Positions 19,457 to 29,454 of a DNA stretch of 64,000 nt are shown here, piece after piece. Origin of the DNA: Rhynchopus sp. YZ270_cl-10 (taxonomy: Eukaryota > Euglenozoa > Diplonemea > Diplonemida > Diplonemidae). The notes under the pieces are model-generated. The model was not told where the DNA came from and did not search any database. It worked only from the letters and a program-made list of their open reading frames with translations. The stretch is from positions 744,001 to 808,000 of the forward strand of contig OZ037912.1 of the NCBI GenBank assembly GCA_964035575.1, read 5' to 3'. A program made the position numbers and the translations under genes. How positions within the stretch are numbered: the first letter of the stretch is position 1; each line of letters begins with the position of its first letter.

Positions 19457-21547
19457 ATGCGCTGTTTGAACGATGCGTTGTCGTTAGATGGGACACTGGA
19501 TGTTCGTGCGCGTCAGAAGAGGACGTTGTTCTTTGCAATATCTTTTGTGGCGTTCTTGACACAGTTATGGACAGCTTTCCGTGTGTGGACCGATCCACGT
19601 GGTCGGTATATTTATTGCGCCTCGCATACTCTTTCTACTGTCGCAACGCTTGCACCCGTTGTGCTCATTTTGTGTAAATACAAGCTGACCACGCATACCA
19701 TTGTGTGTTGTGCCTACCTGTCGTTTCTCTCGATTGTTGGCTTCGACATCACTGCACGCGCCATTGGGCAGACCACATGGCCATTTTTTGTTCTGATCAT
19801 CGACCTCCTTTTGGTCATGGAGGTGCCCGCATGCCATAGCACGGGGGTCGTCTGCTTTTCACTTTTGTACTTTGTGGTGATGTGTCTGGAAGAGGTCTTC
19901 AGGTTTGGCATCCTCGACATGCCGGGTCTTCTGCCGCAGGGGGAGAGGCATGAGGTTATAGGAAGCAGGACCCGTTGTACAGTCCTGCCCTGCCCGTACA
20001 GTGACGCATACGTCTTCCAGATGAATGCCGTAATAGTGTTCGTGATAGACTTCATCGCAACGCGAGGCTTCTCTCGTGGTCTCCTGAAGGAGCAGGCATC
20101 TATGGAGCGGACGATCAACACCGTGCAGGAGATTGCGTCGCTGTTAGCAGGGTACGACGTGGAGAGGGTGGCTGAGCTGCTTGCGGAGCATGAGGGGCAG
20201 CTGCCTGAGGAGATGCTAGAGGCGTTGCGTGGGTTGGAGGAGAACCTGCGGAAGTACCGTCCCTACCTCCCTGCTGCGCTGTTTGAGGTGGATGAGGACG
20301 GTGTGCAGCAGCCGACTGTGGCACCGCCAGGGCTTGACAGCGAGACAGCAACAATTGTGTTCACAGACATCCGTGCGTCGACGTCGATCTGGGAGTACGC
20401 ACCTGAGGGGATGTGTGCTGGACTGCAGATCCACAACGCTGTGATACGTGAAGTGATGCGGATGTGTGGTGGGTACGAGGTGAAGACAATAGGTGACGCC
20501 TTCATGGTGGCCTTTGCATCCACTTGCGACGGTGTGGCGTTTGGGTTGCGTGTGCAGGAGCGTCTGTTTGAAGCAGACTGGCCTGCGTCTCTGCTTGAGG
20601 AAGCGCCAATCTGTTCTCGTCAGGGATCGTTGTGGGGTGGGCTGACTGTGCGTATTGGTGTGAACACCGGTCCTGTGACTGTGGAGCAGAACACACTGAC
20701 GGGACGGACAGACTACTTCGGACACGCAGTGAACGTTGCGTCACGCCTTGAGAGCACATGCACGCCTGGTGCTGTGGCGGTGCCTTCTGACCTGTGGGAA
20801 GCTGAGTGCGGGTCGTGCAGTGCTGTTGTTGGTGTGTCAGAAGCAGTTCACTTGAAGGGTGTGTCGGGGAGCACGTTGGTGTGCTGTGTGTGGCCTGTGT
20901 CACTTGGGGGGCGAAGGGAGGTACCTCTTTGCGAGTCTTTTTCACCACGTATGAAGCGGAAAATGAGTCGTTCCACATGCCCGTCGTATGCTTCATCTGC
21001 AGACGTCCTTGCAGTCCCGCTGTTGAGTCACTGCACACGTCAGCTCTCGGGTACAGTGGGTGTTGCACAGCTTGCAGTGGGTGACGTGGCAGAAAACACA
21101 GCTTTTGCTTACATGAGCCTTAAGCTGACGACACTGACGATCGCACTGGAGCAGAGCGGAGGGAGTCTGGTGACGCTGCTTGGGAACTGTGTCTGTGTTG
21201 GGTGGAACGTGTCGCGTTCTGCACCTGCACACATGGAGAACGCGATACGTTTCGCGCAGCGCATGTCTGTCAAATCCGCACTGAACGGGGCTGGACTCGC
21301 AAGCGGCCCTGTGCAGCACGGTGATGTTGGTGCACGGAAGCAACGCTTCGTGACTGTGATGGGGCAGATTGTGCGTCGGAGTTGGACACTGTGCGAGGAG
21401 GCTGTGCGTGACGGGGTCGTGTGTCTGTACGAGTCACCTCAAGGGACAACACTGCCGTCTGCACTTGAAGACGTTCTTGTCCAGCACAAGGGGTCTAGCT
21501 ACAGAGTCGTTGTGTCAGACAGCCAAGAACACGATACCGTGCTTTAG
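19457..21547 (+). CDS. Membrane class III nucleotidyl cyclase, 696 aa
   Basis: The start ATG 19457 is chosen because the following residues (SLDGTL, QKRTLFF) align with the starts of the three paralogues at 45062, 47270 and 49458. Residues about 20-200 contain several hydrophobic segments. A linker helix (ERTINTVQEIASLLAGYDVE) and a LRKYRPYLP segment precede the cyclase homology domain at about 299-480. Metal-binding aspartates D304 (FTDIRAST) and D347 (GDAFMVAF) are present, and so are N426 and R430 of NVASR, so it should be active. Substrate (ATP or GTP) cannot be told safely. A second, degenerate cyclase-like domain occupies about 515-690. It probably makes cyclic nucleotide at a membrane. 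Confidence 0.88.
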   Translation: MRCLNDALSLDGTLDVRARQKRTLFFAISFVAFLTQLWTAFRVWTDPRGRYIYCASHTLSTVATLAPVVLILCKYKLTTHTIVCCAYLSFLSIVGFDITARAIGQTTWPFFVLIIDLLLVMEVPACHSTGVVCFSLLYFVVMCLEEVFRFGILDMPGLLPQGERHEVIGSRTRCTVLPCPYSDAYVFQMNAVIVFVIDFIATRGFSRGLLKEQASMERTINTVQEIASLLAGYDVERVAELLAEHEGQLPEEMLEALRGLEENLRKYRPYLPAALFEVDEDGVQQPTVAPPGLDSETATIVFTDIRASTSIWEYAPEGMCAGLQIHNAVIREVMRMCGGYEVKTIGDAFMVAFASTCDGVAFGLRVQERLFEADWPASLLEEAPICSRQGSLWGGLTVRIGVNTGPVTVEQNTLTGRTDYFGHAVNVASRLESTCTPGAVAVPSDLWEAECGSCSAVVGVSEAVHLKGVSGSTLVCCVWPVSLGGRREVPLCESFSPRMKRKMSRSTCPSYASSADVLAVPLLSHCTRQLSGTVGVAQLAVGDVAENTAFAYMSLKLTTLTIALEQSGGSLVTLLGNCVCVGWNVSRSAPAHMENAIRFAQRMSVKSALNGAGLASGPVQHGDVGARKQRFVTVMGQIVRRSWTLCEEAVRDGVVCLYESPQGTTLPSALEDVLVQHKGSSYRVVVSDSQEHDTVL

Positions 21548-22427
21548 CGAGTTTTTATTGATGACACAACGTGACAGGGGTATTGCCCGATGTGTTCTCG
21601 AAGTTTTTCTGAAAAAATATATTGTCAATTGCCTGTAACAAATACCTCACGAATTGTTTCTTCTGTCTGACTAGGAAGGGAGCCTCACTTATTTTTAGTG
21701 ATACAAAGGACATTCGCGACATTCTCAACTTGGATCTCATCAGCAGCAAGGATTGAGCAGGTCTGAGCGGGGTTGTCCTTTCCAGGCCTTACCCCCTCTC
21801 TCTTATCTCCTCTCTGCAACGATTTCTCGCTCATAAAAAAAAGTGAAAACAGTGAAACGTTTGATTCTTCTGAGCCAACTATTCACCAAAGGGTACACTG
21901 GCAACGAACCCCTCTTTTTCATTTTTCATTTTTCAATACTCTTCCTTACAGATTGGTTGCAAATCTAGAGGAATTATACAAAAAAAAGAGCAAGCCCACA
22001 CTGCTTCGGCAGCACACTAAACTGACGAGAGTGAATACCGAATATTTCAATAAAACATCTTTGGGCTGCGGATGATCTGCATCTACACCTTTCGAAGTGC
22101 ATTAACCTTCGGGCAACCTTTGGATACAGAACCCCACCCACTGACAGGCGATTCTCGAAACTACAAAAAAAGACCCTATTTTTTCCTTCTTCTACCTCCC
22201 TCCACAACCTACTACAATGAAATGCAATACAAAACAAACAGAGTAGCAAAAACAAGAACAAAAATAAAACAAAGTTGAAACAAACTTTTTCAAAACTTTT
22301 TCAAACTCCCTCCACAACCACCCTTCATTTTTTAAGGTGACTAATCACGAGGATCATCTTGTAAACTTTTTTTTTTTATTTTTTTCCCTCCAGGAAAAAT
22401 AGGGGTGTTTTACTCTTCACCCCCAAA
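21548..22427. other. Spacer, no gene
   Basis: A-T rich with a GTACACTGGCAACGA fragment related to motif G (about 21893) and an E-type motif (22336-22372) about 55 bp before the next ATG. Short frames here are not credible genes. Confidence 0.65.
22336..22372 (+). repeat. E motif near a gene start
   Basis: AAGGTGACTAATCACGAGGA, then TCATCTTGTAAACTT. It has the AAGGTGAC head also seen at 51493 and 59977. Confidence 0.5.
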
Positions 22428-23294
22428 ATGGGATTCACCGAGAGCTTCTGCTGTGTGATCCCTGGGAGGGTCTTGGCACCTGATGGAGGCGCGACGGAGG
22501 CGCTGGAGCAACGTTGTGTGGCCGCGAGCCTCTGGTACGAAACGGTACGGCGAACGCACGACGGGACCACAACCACGAAGGTCATTGTCAGTGGCGGCGA
22601 CCCTGCTCGCTGCGGGACGACCGAAGCCTCTGTGATGAAGTCCCTCCTCATCACCCTTGGAATGCCTCCACACGACATCCTCGAAGAACACCACGCCACC
22701 AACACCGTCGAAAACGCATACCACACGAGAGCCCTTCTCACCACCATCACCCCAATCCCGAAGAACGTCACCGTCATTACATCTGCTTTCCACCTTCCTC
22801 GCGCTTTGTATCTCTTTGAGGCTGTCTTTTCTGCGACCTTGCCAGGACCTTCCCCGGAGTTGCCAAAATTTTATGGTATACCCGCAGCGTCCGCTGCAGT
22901 GCGTACCCCGAATGGGTCTGGGGAGAGCGTATTGGATCTAGAGGAGCTGCTGCAGAGGGAAGTCAAGGAGTTGACAAGGTTTGTGTCTGCTAGGCATACG
23001 GCAGAGAGGCCAATGCATTACGTAAAGCTCCCGGCGTCTCGAGGAGAGGAGAAGCGTTCTCCACGGCGGGGTCGTTCTCGTGCAGATGGCAAGCCAGGTG
23101 GTGGGGTGCAAGGAGGAGGAGGGGGGGAGGAGGAGGAGGAGGAGGGGGAGGTTGTGATCGTACACCACCCGGTCGCCCCGCTTTCTATTTCGCGGAGGAG
23201 GAGTGCCCTGCGTCAAGTGCAAAACATGCTAGAGGAGGTGCGATTGCGAGGCGATTGGGGGGAAATGCGTGGGCTACACCAAGCAAAGCTCTGA
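22428..23294 (+). CDS. DUF218 (YdcF-like) family protein, 288 aa
   Basis: ATG 22428 to TGA 23294. The core VSGGDPARCGTTEASVMKS (about 53-71), ILEEHHATNTVEN and TSAFHLPRALYLFEAVF align segment by segment with the DUF218 protein at 18283, so the two are paralogues on either side of the cyclase gene. The C-terminal third has a basic Arg-rich stretch and a Gly/Glu low-complexity run (about 205-245), then a conserved-looking end (RSALRQVQNMLEEVRLRGDW) that matches the end of the first copy (NMAETMLEAVKKDGDW). The function is unknown. No membrane segment is seen. The repeated order DUF218, cyclase, DUF218 suggests local duplication. Confidence 0.82.
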   Translation: MGFTESFCCVIPGRVLAPDGGATEALEQRCVAASLWYETVRRTHDGTTTTKVIVSGGDPARCGTTEASVMKSLLITLGMPPHDILEEHHATNTVENAYHTRALLTTITPIPKNVTVITSAFHLPRALYLFEAVFSATLPGPSPELPKFYGIPAASAAVRTPNGSGESVLDLEELLQREVKELTRFVSARHTAERPMHYVKLPASRGEEKRSPRRGRSRADGKPGGGVQGGGGGEEEEEEGEVVIVHHPVAPLSISRRRSALRQVQNMLEEVRLRGDWGEMRGLHQAKL

Positions 23295-23984
23295 AACTGT
23301 GTATGGTGTGTGTGGGGTTTCACGAAAAAGCAGTGTTGTTTGAGGTTCCGAATAGAGCGGGAGGGGGCACACTCTCTCCTGCTCTCCCTCCCCTCTGCCT
23401 TTGGAACACTTTCATCATTCCTTTTTAACGTTTTTAACGATTTTTTCATTGGGGTTTTTTTTGTTCCAAACACGCAGTGTATAAAGAAACTAGACAAAGA
23501 AAGCCAACGTTCAGATCTTGTAATAACAGTATTTCCCCTTGAATTCTTTAGCGCCAAACAGATTTTTTACCCCTATTTGGCTGCGTTCAACGAAAAAAAA
23601 CACTGTTATTTTTGTTATCACAGTTGGCGGATGAGATATTGTCTAGTTTTTTTTTCTCTTCTCGCTCTCTCGTTGAAGAGGGAATACCATGTGGACGTAG
23701 CGCGGTGGTGCGTGCTTTGCATTTTCCTCAGCTTGATGGGGGGTGGTACACAGTCTGCACATTTTATCTACCTTCGCTATTCTACAGTGCACTACACCAC
23801 TAGAGCCCTTAGCTCCTCCTACATACCGTTCTTTGTTCTATTCGCATCCTGGCTGCTGTTAACGGTGTATGCAAAATGAACAGTCTTCTGTTACCCCACT
23901 ATTTTTTTTTTCCCGTATCACCATAACTTTTTGCAATTACAAAAAACCCAGACTTTTTTCCTCTCTCTTCTTTCCCCCTTTAAA
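23295..23984. other. Spacer
   Basis: T-rich DNA with one possible small membrane ORF (see 23631-23879). Otherwise nothing recognised. Confidence 0.5.
23631..23879 (+). CDS. Possible small two-TM protein, 82 aa
   Basis: ATG 23631 (MRYCLVFFSLLALSLK) to TGA 23879. A hydrophobic start resembles a signal anchor, a short loop follows, and a C-terminal hydrophobic stretch (YIPFFVLFASWLLLTVYA) ends one residue before the stop. It sits in a T-rich spacer where hydrophobic frames arise by chance, so it may not be a gene. No homologue is recognised. Confidence 0.25.
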   Translation: MRYCLVFFSLLALSLKREYHVDVARWCVLCIFLSLMGGGTQSAHFIYLRYSTVHYTTRALSSSYIPFFVLFASWLLLTVYAK

Positions 23985-24494
23985 ATGCTGGACCTAGCAG
24001 AACTTAAAGGGATGGGAGAGGAAAGCCAACAGGATAGTTACGTTCATTTACAGACACGCCTTTTGGTGCAGGAGATGCTGCAGGCGGGGCGGGAGGTCTG
24101 TCGGGAGCATGCGGGGTGCGTGCTGGGGCTGCGGCGGAAGCTGTCGGAGGAGCTGGTTGCGACGAAGTACTGGCAGGAGGGTCATTTGCACGAGCCTGCG
24201 GTTGCGGTGCGGAGACACCTTCGCCACTGTACAGGGGCTACTGCATCGCAGACCCATCGTACCCACACCAACGCGGTTCAGCACGAAGCCTCCAGCGAAA
24301 TGTCTGGGCACCTCCGCTCGCTCGAGGCAAAGCTTGCAGGCCTCCTCGAGGAGGAGAACCAATATGCAGACGACAGAATGCGTGCAAGCCAACGGCGGCA
24401 GTCTCGTCGCCAATCTATGATGCCTACGGAAAGCACTCTAGCTCTCAATACACACGAAAACCACAGACGGCGGTCATCAATTTTGGGGTTATGA
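23985..24494 (+). CDS. Small helical hypothetical protein, 169 aa
   Basis: ATG 23985 follows a pyrimidine tract (CTCTTCTTTCCCCCTTTAAA) and the frame ends at TGA 24494. It is mostly alpha-helical and charged, with a likely coiled coil at about 100-135 (HLRSLEAKLAGLLEEENQYA) and a basic Arg/Ser tail (RRQSRRQS, RRRSS) that could be phosphorylated by basophilic kinases. No family is recognised. Codon use is GC-rich, as in neighbouring genes. Confidence 0.65.
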   Translation: MLDLAELKGMGEESQQDSYVHLQTRLLVQEMLQAGREVCREHAGCVLGLRRKLSEELVATKYWQEGHLHEPAVAVRRHLRHCTGATASQTHRTHTNAVQHEASSEMSGHLRSLEAKLAGLLEEENQYADDRMRASQRRQSRRQSMMPTESTLALNTHENHRRRSSILGL

Positions 24495-24604
24495 TATACA
24501 AAGCAAAGCTCTCGGGGTCTGAGGTTGCTTTATGTGAGCTCTGCAGGGGGGAAAAGCGCCTTCAATGGTTGCATAAATATTAGATTCTTGGGGGGGAACA
24601 AAAA

Positions 24605-25027
24605 ACAAGTAATTGCTATCGGAAAAAAAACGGGGTGTGATGTGGAACTCCATCCTGTAGAAATAATCTACAATACGCCCAGCATTCTGCTCTTCTGCAG
24701 GTATGCTACCGCTCTTCGTACGCTGCCAGACCCACTGGGACGCCAGCATCTGAAACGTTCAAGAAGGGGGGCTGTCCTCTTCGTCCAGCACCATCTGCTC
24801 GATAGCGTTGTTGGACGCCCGCTCGGCAGGCTCGGCGTGGTCCAGCTCGTTTTTGTCCACAGGGTCCCCACATTGTAGTCGTCGTTGGAGCAGTGCGGAA
24901 GGAACACAGAATGCACAGACTACAACACATCGATCACACCAGCAAATCGCCAGGATGCTACGGTGGTTTCGAAAATCGCGCGGAGTTTTCCACAGCACAC
25001 CCCGTTTTTTTCTTAGCAATTACTTGT
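24605..25027 (-). mobile_element. R element with exon-like insert
   Basis: Bounded by ACAAGTAATTGCTATCGG on the left and the inverted TTAGCAATTACTTGT on the right. Inside, on the - strand, it carries the same exon-like segment as 37240-37664 (encoding EPVDKNELDHAEPAERASNN or a close variant). The two copies are inverted relative to each other, 12.2 kb apart. Confidence 0.65.
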
Positions 25028-25127
25028 CCTTGTTGTTATTGTTGTTTTCAACCACCTTCCTTCAACCCTTGTAGGATCAGTTGTTATTTTTTTCGCGAAA
25101 ACATGAAATTACACATTTCAAGAGAAC

Positions 25128-25397
25128 AAATTAAAAAGGGTCCTTATTTGCATTTTTGGGCTCCGCCCGTGCAGTGGTGGGGTCAATCTCGAAAATTGGA
25201 CAATTTTTTGACCACTTAAATTTTGAGAAATATGAGCCCGGTTGCTTATACGTGGGGCCCATTTTCGGCTAAAATTTTCCTCAAAATCTGGTTTTGTAAA
25301 ATTGACCCTTTACTCCCCCCCCACATCGATTTCAATACTATACCTTACTTCACCTACGGTTGCCCTTACAGGGGGGTGAAGGAAGGTAAGTTGAAAA
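25128..25397 (-). repeat. 262-bp repeat unit, inverted copy
   Basis: The reverse complement matches the two tandem units at 36610-36871 and 36872-37133 almost base for base, including CAACTTACCTTCCTTCACC at its end. Confidence 0.85.
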
Positions 25398-25727
25398 ATG
25401 TCGTTCCTTTTAACAAACGAACAGCGTTTTTCCTCCCCCCCTCCCGACAATGCGATGTGTGAGTGTTAAGCTTTTACAGGCAAAAAAAACTACCACACAA
25501 CCCTCTTCTCATTGGGGCAACGTATCATTTAAAAAAAGTGTGAAGACTATCCCAAAAGGCGATATTGTGTACAGAACCTATCTTGGAACAGAAAAGTGTC
25601 ACATTATTCACCCCCTTCTTCTTGTAGTTGTTTTGAGTGCGTTGACGCTTCCACACAAGGGTGGTGGTGATTAAGAGGTTGCGTGATTCGCCGAGCGGGG
25701 TGTTGAACCGCCTCCGTTCTCTTACGG

Positions 25728-25790
25728 TACTTTGCATGAGCTCGACTGAGATGCGCTTTTAGAACGTTTCAACTCTACTCATTCTGAACA
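25728..25790 (+). repeat. A module upstream of a gene
   Basis: TTTGCATGAGCTCGACTGAG, then ATGCGCTTTTAGAACGTTTCAACTC. It ends about 120 bp before ATG 25910, so a promoter role is possible. Confidence 0.55.
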
Positions 25791-25909
25791 ATCCCTAATC
25801 TCCCTAATCTCAATCCTCTCAGACAGCTCCCATTTTCAGATTTTTTCCCCCTCCAGCTCCCACCTTTTTACTTCCTTTTTTGATTTTTTTTTCCCCCAAC
25901 AAAATCGCC

Positions 25910-27553
25910 ATGAAACGGACAGTCCTCCTCAGCTGCCTCGTTACCGGATCTCTCTGCTGCAGCGTCAAACGCTGCCCTGAAGGCTGCGCCACCACCGTCC
26001 CCACCACACTGTACAAATCTGAGACCCTGACTGTTGAGTGCACCACCCCCGACTCCACTGTACTGCGACACCTGAACAGCGCTGCTTGCGAGGACCGCTT
26101 TGAAGGCACACCACAGCTTCTTGAGACCTCCTCATCTGTCTGCAACAAGGCAGCTGTCGACTTTGTGACCGGCACGATCTCCGTTCATTGCATTGCAGAA
26201 GGGAAATGCGCGTTCAACGTTCCTCTCCGACGCTATGGCGGGGATTGCGTATGCGACAAATCTGACATTCACATTGACAAATGCGCGTTAGGCCCATGCG
26301 AATCGACCACCACCTGCAAAGTGGTACACTGTGTAGCACCCCCATGCAACCCAATCTGCACTCCCTGCGAGTACACCTGCAAGGCAATTCCACAATGCAA
26401 CGTCGATGAACATGGCTCAGACGTACCCTGCACAGTGGAGCAGCTCCAAGACGGCCTCTGCAGAGTGACCGAACTCTGCTGCAGCAGACTGTACTGCAGG
26501 CCTCTCTGGGCACCCAGCGCACAACCCTGCGCGGTCTCTCCCTGCGGGAAAGGGGAGATCTGCAATGACACCCCAATGACCTGCCTGACACAGCCCTGCC
26601 CACAGTACCGTTGTGTCCCAGAAGGGAAGATCTGCTGCCAGGCGTACCCAACCTGCCCTGAGAATTCCATCACCTCCAAAACCCCGTGTACCGAGGTTGA
26701 AACGCTGACAGGGCAGTGTAGTAGGGTGGCAATGTGCTGTGCTGAAGTGTTCTGCCGTTCTGGTAAGATCAACACTGTTGCGCCTGTGGTGGTGTCGTAT
26801 GCAAACCCATGCCATAGCGAGGTGTGTCCGGTGAATGAAGCCTGCATTGTTGCGCCCAAGCAATGCTTTGTGCCGCCGTGTCCACAGCACAGCTGTGTGG
26901 CACCGTGCTGTGCGGTGCTCCCGCATTGTGATGGAGGTGACGGATATGCAGAGAGCCTTAATGCATGCTCTTCTGCCGAGTTTGCATCCGGGGAATGCAA
27001 AAGAGTGTCGAGCTGTTGTGTGACGAAGGTGTGCAGGAGGATGAACATCCCGAGGGACGACTGCGCGACGCAACCATGTGGTGCAGGGAAGATCTGCTCA
27101 ACAGATGTGCTCTGCATTAAGTCGCCCTGCTTCCAGTGCGCACCCCTCCCCGATGCCTGCTGCGAGGCGATAGGTACCTGCGGAAGTTGGGATGAATCCG
27201 ACACACCTTGTCTCGAGTCTGAATTGCAAATTGGTGTTTGCAGACGCAGCGCCATCTGCTGTACAGAACTGTTTTGCAGGCAGCCCAGCATCAATTTCCC
27301 TGCAGAAGAGGGGAAAGGGGGTGATGACGTTCCTGTGTTCGCCTGGGTCCTGGTTAGTGTAGGTGTTGTGATGGTGTTTGCCGCAGTTGCTGCGGGTTTG
27401 TACATCAAGAAGGCGTCTGCAGCTGACACAACAGTCGAGCACAGCGACAGCAGCAGCATGGGAACAACGAAGCGGATGTCGGTCGCGTCTCTTAGCGAGA
27501 TGGAGCAGATGAAGCACGCAAACGACAACATGTCCTCGGAGCCGAAGCTGTGA
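25910..27553 (+). CDS. Cysteine-rich type I membrane protein, 547 aa
   Basis: ATG 25910 (AAAATCGCCATGA) to TGA 27553. Residues 1-17 form a signal peptide (MKRTVLLSCLVTGSLCC). The ectodomain holds four related cysteine-rich repeats. Each has a part ending in PCPQxxCV or similar, followed by a CC...C...EL..G.C+...CC...FCR block. A single membrane span lies at about 477-499 (VFAWVLVSVGVVMVFAAVAAG) and a Ser-rich cytoplasmic tail of about 48 residues follows. The even cysteine pattern implies many disulphides. It is probably a secreted-pathway or surface protein. The ligand is unknown and no named family is recognised. An A module lies about 120 bp upstream. Confidence 0.85.
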   Translation: MKRTVLLSCLVTGSLCCSVKRCPEGCATTVPTTLYKSETLTVECTTPDSTVLRHLNSAACEDRFEGTPQLLETSSSVCNKAAVDFVTGTISVHCIAEGKCAFNVPLRRYGGDCVCDKSDIHIDKCALGPCESTTTCKVVHCVAPPCNPICTPCEYTCKAIPQCNVDEHGSDVPCTVEQLQDGLCRVTELCCSRLYCRPLWAPSAQPCAVSPCGKGEICNDTPMTCLTQPCPQYRCVPEGKICCQAYPTCPENSITSKTPCTEVETLTGQCSRVAMCCAEVFCRSGKINTVAPVVVSYANPCHSEVCPVNEACIVAPKQCFVPPCPQHSCVAPCCAVLPHCDGGDGYAESLNACSSAEFASGECKRVSSCCVTKVCRRMNIPRDDCATQPCGAGKICSTDVLCIKSPCFQCAPLPDACCEAIGTCGSWDESDTPCLESELQIGVCRRSAICCTELFCRQPSINFPAEEGKGGDDVPVFAWVLVSVGVVMVFAAVAAGLYIKKASAADTTVEHSDSSSMGTTKRMSVASLSEMEQMKHANDNMSSEPKL

Positions 27554-27789
27554 GAATGGTTCTTTTTTAACAACAACAAAAAAAACAAGAAAACTCAATA
27601 TCCCCAATAGGTGCATGGTGACAAAAATTCAACACCCGTAGTGGGGTGGTGTCGTTTGCATTGGCCTTCGGGACAAACCTACCTCAGCAGAGGGGCGGTC
27701 TTTCGAGGCAAATAAACAAAGTACTGAACGAAAAAAAATGGAAAAAAAGTGCATTATTTTTTCAGTGTTTTTTTAGATATTGTGTGTGC

Positions 27790-27822
27790 ACATACAAGCG
27801 CATTCAATCTTTCAAGATTGTT
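27790..27822 (+). repeat. Degenerate E motif
   Basis: ACATACAAGCGCATTCAATC, then TTTCAAGATTG. It lacks the GAGAGG core. Confidence 0.3.
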
Positions 27823-27930
27823 GTTTTGTTTCTTTCGAGTGAGGGGGTGTGGGGTTTTTTTCTTCTCCCCCCGTTTTGATTTTGAGGTCCCCTTTCCAGG
27901 GGACGAGAGGCAATAGTGTTTGTCTCAGAA

Positions 27931-28166
27931 GGCTAAAAGGCTAAAAGGCTAAAAGGCTAAAAGGCTAAAAGGCTAAAAGGCTAAAAGGCTAAAAGGCTAA
28001 AAGGCTAAAAGGCTAAAAGGCTAAAAGGCTAAAAGGCTAAAAGGCTAAAAGGCTAAAAGGCTAAAAGGCTAAAAGGCTAAAAGGCTAAAAGGCTAAAAGG
28101 CTAAAAGGCTAAAAGGCTAAAAGGCTAAAAGGCTAAAAGGCTAAAAGGCTAAAAGGCTAAAAGGCT
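27931..28166 (+). repeat. 8-bp satellite GGCTAAAA x 29
   Basis: 29 perfect consecutive copies of GGCTAAAA plus a final GGCT. The absence of variants implies recent expansion or slippage. It is G-rich on one strand only and has no internal symmetry. Confidence 0.97.
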
Positions 28167-28941
28167 ATAAATGGGCAACCGGCTCACCAGAGTTAAGTGT
28201 GTAGGTCGTGTTCGCTGGCGGAATCAACCAGGCATATTACTGCACTGGTATCCAGGAGGCCTATCGATACTACTTCGCCTCTGGATGGCATTGCGTACAT
28301 TCATCTTTTCAAGTCATTATCATCCAATGTTGTTGTACAGAATGACAAGAAGTGCCGTTTCCAAACAAAACAACAACGACAAAAAAAGGCATAAATGGCA
28401 ATCGTTTTTAATCATAAATTTCACCAGTTCGTTTAGTACCTACAAAAAAGTTTTTGTTTTCTTCATCTCTTTCACAAAGCAGTTGACTTCTTGTGCGAGT
28501 TTTTTTTTTTTTGTTTTTTGTTTCTTTTTTCTTTTTTTTTTTGCATGCCACACCAGGGCACTAGCTTGGTTTTGGGGAAAATTCCAGAAGTGGGTCGCTT
28601 TCCATGAAAGTGGGTCAGCGAGTTTTTTACTACAGAAGATGGTTTAGCGGCGTTCTACGAGTTATTTTCTCCAATCCCAGCTTGTGGTGGGGGATATTCG
28701 TGAAAATGGCCAAAATTCGGTCAGTGTTGCAGTAATCCTCCGAAGTGCCGTTTGCCCGCCTCACTTTGTGGTCTCTCGGAAAACTACCACTGGTATCTGT
28801 ATGAGTTTCAGAGCTTTCTTCCTCGAGGCAGACTGAAAGAAACTGAACCCTTGGTTCATGCACCGCCTCACCAGTCACGGGTGTTTCGGACACCCGGACT
28901 CCCCTGGTTATTTTGCACGAACGGTCTCATCCAGGGTTTTT

Positions 28942-29102
28942 TTTGCGGAGCAAAAAATAATAATATAATATGGCGCCGCAGGCGAAAAAAAAATAGGGTG
29001 CAGTGTAAAAATGTAGCTTTTTACACCACAGAGTCACTCAACGAACCTTTTTTTGCGGAGCAAAAAAGGAAAAATGGCGCCGCAGGCAAAAAAATAAGGT
29101 AC
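28942..29102 (+). repeat. CTCCGC/GCGCCGCAGGC repeat, arm 1
   Basis: Two direct sub-copies of a TTTTGCGGAGCAAAAAA ... GGCGCCGCAGGC block occur around a segment that includes a stretch on the theme of a TTTTTACAC word. The whole is inverted at 31215-31350. Confidence 0.65.
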
Positions 29103-29454
29103 AGCCTCCCGGGCCTCCTCTAGACTCTTCCCACGTGCAAAACCCTACAGAATTCTCAGATTTTTGGTGGGATGATGGCGGGATGATGGTTTTTGGTCGG
29201 GGGGGGAAGCCATTTTCCGTGGGATGATGGATGATGGTTAGCGTCAGGCCTGAACAGGCTCGGGGGGAGTTCCCTAGTCGAGCTCCCAAAAATTTTTTTT
29301 TCTAAAATCCAATTTTTTTTTTTTTTTTCCGGCTGACCCACTTTTTTTTTTTTTAAGTACAGGAAGTGGGTCAGCTGACCCGCTGACCCAGCCAAGCTAG
29401 TCCCCTGTGCCACACCCCTCAGCTTTTTTTCTCATTTGTGAGAGCTCCATTCGT

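Larger units (their letters stand above)
24495..25909. other. Spacer with R element and inverted arm
   Basis: This holds an R element (24605-25027), the reverse arm of a repeat shared with 36872-37135 (25128-25397), a weak B-like block (25568-25640) and an A module (25728-25790). No host gene is seen before 25910. Confidence 0.75.
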
